Positions 1 through 6,730 of a stretch of DNA of 21,090 nt are shown piece by piece. Origin of the DNA: an uncultured Azospirillum sp. (lineage in GTDB: Bacteria > Pseudomonadota > Alphaproteobacteria > Azospirillales > Azospirillaceae). The notes under the pieces were generated by a model, which searched no databases, was not told where the DNA came from, and saw only the letters and a list, made by a program, of their open reading frames with translations. Where the stretch lies: NCBI RefSeq assembly GCF_946480385.1, contig NZ_CAMLJP010000108.1, positions 1-21,090 on the forward strand, given 5' to 3'. The position numbers and the translations under genes are program-made. How positions within the stretch are numbered: position 1 is the first letter of the stretch; each line of letters starts with the position of its first letter.

Positions 1-263
1 AGGACGCGGAAGGTGTCGCGGATGTTGTTGGGGTGGAACTCGGCGAAGCTCTCGGCGCAGTCACCGCCCTGCAGCAGGAAGGCCTGGCCGGCGGCGGCGT
101 CGGCCAGCTTGGACTTCAGCCGGCGGGCCTCGCCGGCGAAGACGAGCGGCGGATAGGAGGACAAGCGCTGTTCGACCGCTTCGACCTTCGACTGGTCGGG
201 ATAAGTCGGCAACTGCTTCGCCGGTTTCGTCTTCCAACTGGCGGGTGTCCAACGCTCGACCAT
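1..263 (-). CDS. Class II 3-deoxy-7-phosphoheptulonate (DAHP) synthase, N-terminal part, cut by window edge
   Basis: This enzyme condenses phosphoenolpyruvate with erythrose 4-phosphate, the first step of the shikimate pathway. Only the first 87 residues lie in the window; the gene continues beyond position 1. The reading begins [19 protein letters not shown] and continues with [13 protein letters not shown] (residues 38-50) and [11 protein letters not shown] (63-73). This is the conserved N-terminus of the plant-like class II family. Cys69 in GGDCAESF corresponds to the metal-binding cysteine of that family. The ATG at 263 is preceded by GGAAGAG (280-274) at a spacing of about 10 bases. The gene is divergent from the AmpG-type permease. 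Class II enzymes are variously named aroF, aroG or aroH, so no symbol is given. The family call is firm; nothing can be said about the C-terminal part. Confidence 0.9.
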   Translation of the reverse strand, partial: MVERWTPASWKTKPAKQLPTYPDQSKVEAVEQRLSSYPPLVFAGEARRLKSKLADAAAGQAFLLQGGDCAESFAEFHPNNIRDTFRV

Positions 264-555
264 GACGCGCCTGCTCTTCCTTGACGATTGCGGAACGGGG
301 GCCGGGCGGGCGGCGAACGACCGGCGGCGAAACCCGTGGGGGGTACTCTATAGCGCGACTCGCGGTAACTTTTCCACAGTTTCGGCCTGCCTGCCGGCAA
401 TGCTGTGCCATCGGGACAGGTCGCCTGCCACCATGGGTGATTTCAAATGAAAGGAACTTCGCCCCGACCCCCGATATAGAAGGGCCGCTGGCGGCTCGCG
501 CCCGCGGCCAGTATACATCGGGGGTAACCGACCACGCCCGAGAGGAGCCTCCCCG
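264..555. other. Divergent intergenic region between DAHP synthase and AmpG-type permease
   Basis: This 292-base gap should hold promoters for both divergent genes. The AT-richest stretch (about 345-380) contains TATAGAG on the minus strand, but no -35 element sits at the right distance. On the plus strand TATACA (512-517) lies 38 bases before the permease start and is a possible -10, also without a good -35. The short readings across the gap lack recognisable protein motifs and were not called as genes. No hairpin of note was seen. Confidence 0.4.
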
Positions 556-1920
556 GTGAAAGCGACATCCTGGCGGGCAAAGCGCCTGTCCTCCTGGGGG
601 CAGGCCCTGGCCGTCTACCGCGACCCGCGCGTGCTGGCGATCCTGTTCCTGGGCTTTTCCGAAGGGCTGCCGCTGGCGCTGACCGGTGCCACGCTGAATG
701 TCTGGCTGACCGAACAGGGCGTCAGCCGCACCAACATCGGGCTGTTCGCGCTGGTCACCATGCCCTATGCGCTGAAGTTCCTGTGGGCGCCGCTGATCGA
801 CCGGCTGCGGTTGCCGGTAATAACGCGGCTGTTCGGGCGGCGGCGCGGCTGGGCGCTGACGGCACAGGCGGCGCTGATCGCGGCGCTGCTGGGGCTGGGC
901 ACCACCGATCCGGGGCAGGACCTGTGGTGGACGGCGATGTGCGCCGTGCTGGTCGCCTTCTGCTCGGCCAGCCAGGACATCGTGGTCGATGCCTATCGCG
1001 TCGAGGTGCTGGAGGAGCATCAGCAGGCCGCCGGTGCCGCGGTGCTGGTGCTGGGCTATCGCTTCGGCATGATGGCGGCGGGGGCGGGGGCGCTCTACAT
1101 CGCGCAGTACCATGGCTGGCGTGCGGCCTACGAGGTGATGGCGGCGCTGGTTCTGGTCGGCATGGCGACCATCCTGCTGTGCCGCGAGCCGAAGGAGCCG
1201 CCGCCCAGCGCCCGCGAAAAGCTGATCGCTGAATGGCTGGGGCACCGCCCACATCTGTCGGGCCGCAGCGCCGTCGTGCTCGCCTGGATTTACGGGGCGG
1301 TGGTGGCGCCCTTCGCCCAGTTCATGGAGCGGCGCGGCTGGGTGGTGATCCTGGCCTTCATCGCCAGCTACAAGCTGGGGGAGGTGCTGGCCGGGCAGAT
1401 GTCCTCGACCTTCTACATCAGCCTGGGCTTCACCAAGGTGGAGATCGCCAACGTCAGCAAGCTGTTCGGGCTGTGGGCCACGATTGCAGGCGGCCTGCTG
1501 GGCGGGTTGCTGGTGGGCAAGGTCGGGGTGCTGCGCGGCCTGATGATCGGCGGCATCCTGCAGATGGTGTCGAACATGGGCTATGTCGTGCTGGCCTGGA
1601 GCGGCAACGACGTGTCGACCCTGGCGATGACGGTGGCGGTGGAGAATGTCTGCGCCGGCATCGCGACGGCGGCCTTCGTCGCTTATCTGTCCAGCCTGTG
1701 CAACGTCGCCTACACCGCGACGCAGTATGCGCTGCTGTCCAGCCTCTACAAGCTGGGCGGCGACCTGTTCGGCGCGTCCTCCGGCTGGCTGGCGGAGCGG
1801 ATGGACTGGGTCAGCTTCTTCCTGCTGTCGATGGCCGGGGCCGTTCCGGCGCTCTGCCTGCTGGTCTGGCTGAAGGGCCTGCACCGCCGCGAGGAGGAGG
1901 CCGCCGTCCCCGCGCAGTGA
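556..1920 (+). CDS. ampG: AmpG-family MFS permease (muropeptide importer type)
   Basis: This is an inner-membrane major facilitator protein of 454 residues. Known AmpG members import anhydro-muropeptides for cell-wall recycling and so influence beta-lactamase induction. AmpG-like stretches are GFSEGLPLALTGATLNVWL near residue 35, FALVTMPYALKFLWAPLIDR near 63, and ASQDIVVDAYRVE near 138, which resembles STQDIAIDAYRIE of characterised AmpG. The rest is typical hydrophobic MFS sequence with many predicted membrane segments. The start is GTG at 556, chosen because AGAGGAG (541-547) lies 8 bases upstream. It converges with the manganese catalase, and an 11-base-arm inverted repeat overlaps its stop codon. 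The family assignment is strong. The substrate is inferred, because several AmpG-like paralogues of unknown specificity occur in alphaproteobacteria. Confidence 0.85.
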   Translation: MKATSWRAKRLSSWGQALAVYRDPRVLAILFLGFSEGLPLALTGATLNVWLTEQGVSRTNIGLFALVTMPYALKFLWAPLIDRLRLPVITRLFGRRRGWALTAQAALIAALLGLGTTDPGQDLWWTAMCAVLVAFCSASQDIVVDAYRVEVLEEHQQAAGAAVLVLGYRFGMMAAGAGALYIAQYHGWRAAYEVMAALVLVGMATILLCREPKEPPPSAREKLIAEWLGHRPHLSGRSAVVLAWIYGAVVAPFAQFMERRGWVVILAFIASYKLGEVLAGQMSSTFYISLGFTKVEIANVSKLFGLWATIAGGLLGGLLVGKVGVLRGLMIGGILQMVSNMGYVVLAWSGNDVSTLAMTVAVENVCAGIATAAFVAYLSSLCNVAYTATQYALLSSLYKLGGDLFGASSGWLAERMDWVSFFLLSMAGAVPALCLLVWLKGLHRREEEAAVPAQ

Positions 1921-1931
1921 CGGGGACGGCG
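1902..1931. terminator. Inverted repeat over the ampG stop codon, probable bidirectional terminator
   Basis: CGCCGTCCCCG (1902-1912) pairs perfectly with CGGGGACGGCG (1921-1931) across an 8-base loop that contains the TGA of ampG. It lies between two convergent genes with a gap of only 24 bases. No T tract follows on either strand, so intrinsic termination is plausible but not certain. Confidence 0.5.
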
Positions 1932-1944
1932 ATGCCGGAGACGC

Positions 1945-2850
1945 TTAGCGGCTGCCGGTGGTCGTCTTGGTCTTGCCGGCGCCCGGTCCGGCGCCCAGGT
2001 CGGCGCCGGTGGTCGGATCAGAATCCGGCTTCGACATGGTGCGGGCGGCCACGGCGTTGACCGCCGCCAGTTCCGAGGCGGCGAGCTTCACCGTCGGGTT
2101 GCCGTCGCCGCCGTTGACCGGGGCGTCGGTCGGCTTGACGTCGACGAACTCCCACTGGGCGCCCTGGTTCCAGGGGCCGCGCATGTCGCCTTCGCCCTGG
2201 CTCATGTTGTAATACTTGTCGGTGTATTCCGGCTTGCCCGGCAGCTTGCCCGGCGGGAAGTTGTTGTCGATGGCGTACAGCGCCTTCTCGAAGCTCTTCT
2301 GGTGGGCGATCTCGCGGGTCATCAGGAAGCCCAGCGCATCCTTCACGCCCGGATCGTCGGTGACGTTGATCAGGCGCTCGTAAATGATCTTGGCGCGCGC
2401 TTCCGCCGCGACGTTGGAGCGCAGGTCTGCCGTCGGCTCGCCGATGCTGTCGATATAGCCGCCGGTCCACAGTTGCCCGGCCGAATTCACCAGCGCCGGG
2501 CCACCGCCATAGAGCAGCGACAGGGTGTGGCTGCCGTTGCCCTGGGTGATGTTGGCATAGAGGTCGGTGGTCGCCTCCGCACCTTCGGCCAGCTTGCCCT
2601 TGGCACCCTTGGTCAGCATGGCGACGATGGAGCCGATGACCTCGAGGTGGCTCAACTCCTCGGTCGCGATGTCGATCAGCATGTCCTTGCGGCCCGGATC
2701 CTCATCGGCCAGACCCTGGGTGAAGTAGCGCATGGCCGCGGCAAGCTCGCCCTGCGGGCCGCCGAACTGCTCAAGCATGAGGCTGGCGAGCACCGGGTTG
2801 GGCTCCGACACGCGAACCGTGTACATGAGCTTTTTGTTGTGCATGAACAT
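1945..2850 (-). CDS. Manganese (non-haem) catalase
   Basis: This dinuclear-manganese enzyme of 301 residues turns hydrogen peroxide into water and oxygen. The four-helix ferritin-like core carries the expected ligands: Glu35 in GPQGELAAAMRYF, Glu65 and His68 in TEELSHLEV, Glu150 in AAEARAKIIYERL, and His183 in TREIAHQKSFEKAL. These match the spacing in Lactobacillus plantarum catalase (Glu35, Glu66, His69, Glu148, His181). The C-terminal tail, rich in Thr, Lys and Gly, is probably disordered. The reading frame is open upstream to 2943, but the ATG at 2850 is preferred: the family N-terminus begins there and AGGAGGAG (2866-2859) lies 8 bases ahead. An EcfG-like promoter lies about 100 bases upstream. 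Related genes are called katN or, in spore formers, cotJC. Confidence 0.93.
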   Translation of the reverse strand: MFMHNKKLMYTVRVSEPNPVLASLMLEQFGGPQGELAAAMRYFTQGLADEDPGRKDMLIDIATEELSHLEVIGSIVAMLTKGAKGKLAEGAEATTDLYANITQGNGSHTLSLLYGGGPALVNSAGQLWTGGYIDSIGEPTADLRSNVAAEARAKIIYERLINVTDDPGVKDALGFLMTREIAHQKSFEKALYAIDNNFPPGKLPGKPEYTDKYYNMSQGEGDMRGPWNQGAQWEFVDVKPTDAPVNGGDGNPTVKLAASELAAVNAVAARTMSKPDSDPTTGADLGAGPGAGKTKTTTGSR

Positions 2851-2949
2851 GCGAGGGACTCCTCCTGAGTCTGGTGGCCCGTCTGGCAGGGGCCGAGGAT
2901 CGGAGAGATTGGGACCGGGGCGACCGGGAGCAGGTCGCTCCATGCCCTC

Positions 2950-2975
2950 AACCCAGGAGGCTTTAGAAGCGTTCC
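2950..2975 (-). promoter_or_regulatory. EcfG-type (general stress sigma) promoter for the manganese catalase
   Basis: Read on the minus strand, GGAAC (2975-2971) is followed by a 17-base spacer and GGTT (2953-2950). The alphaproteobacterial PhyR/EcfG general stress response uses GGAAC-N16/17-CGTT, so only one base of the -10 differs. Transcription would start near 2942, giving a leader of about 90 bases. Manganese catalases are frequent members of such regulons. The motif is seen directly; its function is inferred. Confidence 0.6.
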
Positions 2976-3039
2976 AGAAAAATTGGCCTGTCTTGGCGTG
3001 CTATATCGCTTGGGGCATGATTTCGGGATGTCACATGAA

Positions 3040-3078
3040 AATGGCGGCACGAAGGGATGGTCCTCCCTTGCCGCCATT
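3040..3078 (-). terminator. Intrinsic terminator of glutathione reductase
   Basis: AATGGCGGC (3040-3048) pairs with GCCGCCATT (3070-3078), and AAGGGA (3052-3057) pairs with TCCCTT (3064-3069). The result is a 15-pair stem with a 3-base bulge and a 6-base loop. On the minus strand the stem ends in ATTTTC, a short U run. It lies 37 bases beyond the gor stop codon, a usual position for a Rho-independent terminator. Confidence 0.7.
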
Positions 3079-3115
3079 CATGCGGCGATTGCCGCAAACC
3101 CGATCGCCGCGGGCG

Positions 3116-4483
3116 TCAGATTTTCTTTTCCGGCTCGGCCTTCTCGCGCATCAGCACGAATTCCTCCGCGGTGGAGGGATGCAGCGCAATGGTGCGGTCG
3201 AAGTCGCGCTTGGTGGCCCCGCAGTTCATGGCGATGGCCATAGACTGCATCATCTCCGGCGCATCCATGCCCATCATGTGGCAGCCGAGCACGCGCTGGC
3301 TTTCGCCATCCACCACCAGCTTCATCAGCACCCGCTCGTCACGGCCGGACAGGGTGTGCTTCATCGGGCGGAAGCCGGCCTTGTAGATGTCGACCTGCGG
3401 GTACTTGGCGCGGGCCTGCATCTCGGTCAGGCCGACGGTGCCCAGCGGCGGCAGCGAGAACACCGCGGTCGGAACATTGTCGTAGCCGATGTGCATCGGG
3501 TTGTCGTTGTACAGCGTTTCGGCCAGTGCCCGGCCCTCGGCGATAGCGATTGGGGTCAGCGCCATGCGGTCGGTGACGTCGCCGATGGCATAGATGCTGT
3601 CGACCGAGGTGCGCGACCACTCGTCCACCGGGATCGCGCCGGCCTCGTTCAGGGTGATGCCGACCTCTTCCAGGCCGAGATTCTTGGTGTTCGGACGGCG
3701 GCCGGTGGCGGCCATCACCAGACCTGCGGAATGCTCGCGACCCATATGGTCGGTCAGGGTATAGCCGCCGGGACCCTTTTCCAGCTTCGCCGGCTTGCAG
3801 CGCGAGATGATGTTGATGCCGCGCTTGCGCATCTCCTGCGCCAGGGCGACGCGGATGTCGTCGTCGAAGCCGTTCAGCAGGTCGTCGCCGCGGATCATCA
3901 GCGTGACTTCAGCGCCCAGCCCGCGGAAGATGCTGGCGAATTCGACGGCGATATAGCCGCCGCCGATGATCAGCACGGAATGGGGCAGCTTTTCCAGGTG
4001 CAGCGCCTCATTCGAGGTCGCGGCATGCTCGATCCCCTCGATCGGCGGCAGCGACGGCCAGCCGCCGGTGGCGATCAGGATGTTGCGGGCGGTGTAGCGC
4101 TTGCCGTCGACCTCGACCGTGTGGGGATCGATGATCCGGCCGAACCCCTCATACAGGGTGACGCCGGAGTTCTTCAGCATGTTGATGTAGATGCCGTTCA
4201 GCCGGTCGATCTCGCGATCCTTGCGCGCGATCAGCGTTTCCCAGTCGAAGGTCGGGGGAGCGGTGTTCCAGCCATAGCCGCAGGAATCCTCAAAGCCGTC
4301 GCGGAACTGGGCAGCGTAGACCAGCAGCTTCTTCGGCACGCAGCCGCGGATCACGCAGGTGCCGCCGACGCGGCTGCCCTCGCAGATCGCCACCTTGGCG
4401 CCGTAGGACGCCGCGCGCCGGCTGGCGGCGACGCCCCCGGACCCCGCCCCAATGGTGAAGAGGTCGAAATCGAACTCGGCCAC
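3116..4483 (-). CDS. gor: Glutathione-disulfide reductase (NADPH)
   Basis: This is a cytosolic FAD-dependent homodimer of 455 residues that reduces oxidised glutathione with NADPH. It shows an N-terminal FAD-binding GAGSGG (12-17), the redox disulfide GGTCVIRGCVPKKL (Cys43, Cys48), and the NADPH fold GGGYIAVEF (174-182). A second FAD motif, YAIGDVTDR, follows, and the C-terminal HPSTAEE supplies the catalytic pair His435 and Glu440. RGC in the disulfide motif marks glutathione reductase rather than lipoamide dehydrogenase. Arg198 in LMIRGDD fits NADPH binding, but the second usual arginine, in the LRSFD motif of human and E. coli enzymes, is Asn204 here. The start is GTG at 4483 because AAGGAG (4495-4490) is 6 bases upstream; an earlier in-frame codon at 4519 lacks such support. 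It follows the FliL-like gene by 90 bases on the same strand. Confidence 0.92.
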   Translation of the reverse strand: MAEFDFDLFTIGAGSGGVAASRRAASYGAKVAICEGSRVGGTCVIRGCVPKKLLVYAAQFRDGFEDSCGYGWNTAPPTFDWETLIARKDREIDRLNGIYINMLKNSGVTLYEGFGRIIDPHTVEVDGKRYTARNILIATGGWPSLPPIEGIEHAATSNEALHLEKLPHSVLIIGGGYIAVEFASIFRGLGAEVTLMIRGDDLLNGFDDDIRVALAQEMRKRGINIISRCKPAKLEKGPGGYTLTDHMGREHSAGLVMAATGRRPNTKNLGLEEVGITLNEAGAIPVDEWSRTSVDSIYAIGDVTDRMALTPIAIAEGRALAETLYNDNPMHIGYDNVPTAVFSLPPLGTVGLTEMQARAKYPQVDIYKAGFRPMKHTLSGRDERVLMKLVVDGESQRVLGCHMMGMDAPEMMQSMAIAMNCGATKRDFDRTIALHPSTAEEFVLMREKAEPEKKI

Positions 4484-4573
4484 GGCCGTCTCCTTCCGCA
4501 ACTGGACCCTTTTCCACAAACGAATGTGGTCGGGCAGGATATGGGGTCGGGGCGGGCGTTGGGAAGCGCGCGC

Positions 4574-5068
4574 TCAGCGCAGCAGCATGTCCTGGATCAG
4601 CACTTGCCGAAGCTTCAGCGGACGCATGGTCTTGTTGGCGACGTAGCGCAGCGCGTCCTTGACATAGACCTGCCCCTCCGCCCCGCGCAGTTCGGCCGGA
4701 TCGACCTCCAGCAGTCGCCGTTCGATGGCGTCGGCGATGCGCGGCAGATGCGGCGTGACCGTTTCCAGCGGGGTCGCCGGGTCGAATTCCAGAACGGCGC
4801 GAAGCCGCAACTCCTGCAAGCGGCGGCCGTCGTTCAGCGTGACGGTCAGGGTGGGCAGAGCGGCATAGACGGCCGGTGCCGCTATGATGCGGGCGGGAGA
4901 ATAGGCGCCCTGGGCGGGAGCCGGACGCAGAAGCAGTGCACTGCCGATCCCGGCGCCGGCGAAGGCGAGCATCAGCCCCAGCAATGCCAGGACGATCCGG
5001 TTTCCGGTTCCATCGAAGGTGGGCAGGTTGCCTTGGCCGGCTTCGGCAGAGACTGATGCCTTGGTCAT
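4574..5068 (-). CDS. FliL-like flagellar basal-body-associated membrane protein
   Basis: This predicted single-pass inner-membrane protein has 164 residues. A short cytoplasmic head is followed by one hydrophobic helix (about residues 25-48) and a periplasmic domain. That domain starts with LPTLTVTLNDGRRLQELRL (about 71-89) and ends with an amphipathic segment, LRQVLIQDMLLR. This layout and the C-terminal helix resemble the FliL family, whose members surround the flagellar stator and affect motor output. Similarity by eye is moderate, because FliL proteins diverge strongly. No other flagellar gene is in the window, so the call rests on architecture alone. The ATG at 5068 has only a weak ribosome site (GCAGGGCGG). 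A sigma-70-like promoter lies just upstream. It could also be an unrelated single-pass periplasmic protein. Confidence 0.6.
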   Translation of the reverse strand: MTKASVSAEAGQGNLPTFDGTGNRIVLALLGLMLAFAGAGIGSALLLRPAPAQGAYSPARIIAAPAVYAALPTLTVTLNDGRRLQELRLRAVLEFDPATPLETVTPHLPRIADAIERRLLEVDPAELRGAEGQVYVKDALRYVANKTMRPLKLRQVLIQDMLLR

Positions 5069-5476
5069 TCCGCCCTGCTGAGTTGTTGCTGCCGAACCGG
5101 TCCGAAAACTCTAAAAGCGCGGAAGTGGTAGGTCAAATAAAGGTATTTTATCTGGTTTTTCCTTTGATTGTCGGTGGCGGGCCGGCGAATGACTGCGGAG
5201 TCGTGGCGCAGTGTTTTAAAAGCATTTGATCTGTTTGCCGGTATCCGGCCGCCGATTTCCCGCCGAAAATGCAACGCAGCCATCCGCCACGGGTTGACAG
5301 AGTGGGAAGCCTCTTCCCCTGCCCGCCCGGGGCGTATAATGCTGGGATTCCAACACAACCGGCCGGCTGCCTTGTCCAAGGGGGCCGGACCATCGGCGAC
5401 GAAGCACTGCAAGACCATGCGCAGATCCATGCGCGGACACATATGCAGACAGGGGCGAAAGGCGAGGGTGACGGGT
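5069..5476. other. Divergent intergenic region with AT-rich patch, inverted repeat and TATAAT box
   Basis: This 408-base gap separates the FliL-like gene from the nicotinate phosphoribosyltransferase gene. It contains the minus-strand promoter at 5108-5136 and an AT-rich patch (about 5134-5170). On the plus side there is a perfect TTGACA (5294-5299), an inverted repeat GGGAAG-cct-CTTCCC (5303-5317), and a perfect TATAAT (5335-5340). The two boxes are 35 bases apart, too far to form one ordinary promoter. The downstream frame stays open back to 5168, but that extension has no family resemblance, so it was not taken as coding. Confidence 0.45.
5108..5136 (-). promoter_or_regulatory. Sigma-70-like promoter for the FliL-like gene
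   Basis: On the minus strand TTGACC (5136-5131) and TAGAGT (5113-5108) are separated by exactly 17 bases. The -35 matches 5 of 6 consensus bases and the -10 matches 4 of 6. The predicted start near 5101 gives a leader of about 33 bases before the ATG at 5068. The element lies in a notably AT-rich patch. Confidence 0.5.
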
Positions 5477-6670
5477 ATGAGCGACACCGACAACCGATCA
5501 GCTGGAAACCAACCGGCTGGCAGCCGGAAGGCCGGCAATGGGCCGACGGCCCTGCACCCGTCCTCCGCCGCGGTTCCCGACTGGACGGACACCTATTTCC
5601 GCCGCACCAAGGAGGCGGTGGGCAAGTTCGGCGACAAGACCGTCACCTACGCCATCTTCATGCGGCGCCCGGTGGTCTGCGCTCCGCGCCTTGCGGTCGA
5701 GTGGCTGGAGGCGGTGGCGCGGGAACGCAACACCAGCTTCCAGATCGAGCTGAACTACCCCGAGGGCAAGTGGGTCGGCGCCGGCGAGCCGATCATGTAC
5801 ATCACCGGCTCCTTCTACCATCTGGTCGATTGCGAGACGATCCTGCTGCAGAAGCTGGGACCGGCCAGCGTCGCGGCCTACAACGCCTTCACCATGTGCG
5901 CCGACCTGCCCAAGGTCGCCTTCCTGGCCATGGATGCCCGCCATTGCGCCGGGACCGAGATGGCGGAGATGATGGCCTATGCCGCTTCCGTCGGGTCCGA
6001 CCGGGCCAAGCGCAAGGTCGGCGCCAAGGGCTTCGTCGGCAACGCCACCGACGCCACCGCCTCCTATTTCGGGCAGGACCGGGGCATGGGCACCATGCCC
6101 CACGCCCTGATCGGCTATGCCGGTTCGACCGTGCGCGCGGCGGAGATGTTCCACGAGACCTTCCCCGATCTGCCGCTGACCGTGCTGGTCGATTATTTCG
6201 GCCGCGAGATCACCGACGGGCTGGAGGTCTGCCGCCGGTTCCCGCAGCTGGCCGCCCAGGGCAAGCTGTCGCTGCGGCTCGACACTCCCGGCGGCCGTTT
6301 CGTCGAGGGGCTGGACCCGCCCGGCTCCTACGCCGTGCTGGAGCGCCATGCGCCGCATGCGATCCGCGGCTATCGCGACGAGACGCAGCTGCGCTACCTG
6401 ATCGGCACCGGCGTTTCGGCCGCGGCGATCCACTATGTGCGCGAACGGCTGGACGAGGCCGGCTTCCCGGCGGTGAAGATCGTCGCCAGCAGCGGCTTCG
6501 GCCCGGCCAAGTGCCGGCTGATGGCGGAGGCCAACGCCCCGGTGGACGTGATCGGCACCGGCAGCTACCTGCCCGAACGCTGGACCGAGACCTACGCGAC
6601 CGCCGACATCATCGAGTATGACGGCGAACGCCGCGTGAAGGTCGGCCGCGAGTTCCTGTTCCGGCGGTAG
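5477..6670 (+). CDS. pncB: Nicotinate phosphoribosyltransferase (NAPRTase family)
   Basis: This enzyme joins nicotinate to PRPP, giving nicotinate mononucleotide in the Preiss-Handler route of NAD salvage. The 397-residue protein has a low-complexity N-terminus of about 34 residues. Then come TDTYFRRTKEAV (37-48), DARHCAG (153-159), KGFVGNATDA (184-193), GTMPHALIGYAG (205-216) and a C-terminal VIGTGSYLP phosphate-binding loop. GTxPHA and the late G-T-G loop are typical of the type II phosphoribosyltransferase fold shared by nicotinate and nicotinamide enzymes. Of these, the nicotinate type fits best. ATG 5477 was chosen over in-frame codons up to 5168 because the extension is not conserved-looking and GAGG (5464-5467) lies about 9 bases upstream. 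The gene stands alone, convergent with deoA. The family is firm; the exact substrate is less certain. Confidence 0.8.
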   Translation: MSDTDNRSAGNQPAGSRKAGNGPTALHPSSAAVPDWTDTYFRRTKEAVGKFGDKTVTYAIFMRRPVVCAPRLAVEWLEAVARERNTSFQIELNYPEGKWVGAGEPIMYITGSFYHLVDCETILLQKLGPASVAAYNAFTMCADLPKVAFLAMDARHCAGTEMAEMMAYAASVGSDRAKRKVGAKGFVGNATDATASYFGQDRGMGTMPHALIGYAGSTVRAAEMFHETFPDLPLTVLVDYFGREITDGLEVCRRFPQLAAQGKLSLRLDTPGGRFVEGLDPPGSYAVLERHAPHAIRGYRDETQLRYLIGTGVSAAAIHYVRERLDEAGFPAVKIVASSGFGPAKCRLMAEANAPVDVIGTGSYLPERWTETYATADIIEYDGERRVKVGREFLFRR

Positions 6671-6684
6671 CCCTTCCCTCTCCC

Positions 6685-6727
6685 GCACCTGATCCCCTCT
6701 CCCCCAGGGGGAGAGGGGATCAGGTGC
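6685..6727. terminator. Perfect 21-base inverted repeat between convergent pncB and deoA
   Basis: The arms at 6685-6705 and 6707-6727 are perfect reverse complements around a single central A. That gives about 20 pairs with a 3-base loop. The pncB stop codon ends 14 bases before it and the deoA stop begins 3 bases after it. No T tract follows on either strand. The position suits a bidirectional terminator, and the CCCCTCTCCC core resembles the repeat at 12806-12925. Confidence 0.65.
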
Positions 6728-6730
6728 GCT

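Noticed and set aside
61..1884. A 607-residue open frame on the minus strand across the ampG gene
   Set aside because: It is low-complexity (Arg, Gln, His, Pro) and opposite a well-supported AmpG-type permease, as expected of a shadow frame in GC-rich coding DNA.
2732..5056. A 774-residue plus-strand open frame over the catalase, gor and FliL-like genes
   Set aside because: Three genes with recognisable motifs lie on the opposite strand; the long frame has biased composition and no domain.
5168..5476. A 103-residue N-terminal extension of the nicotinate phosphoribosyltransferase
   Set aside because: The extension resembles no part of the family, crosses promoter-like DNA, and a better-supported ATG exists at 5477.
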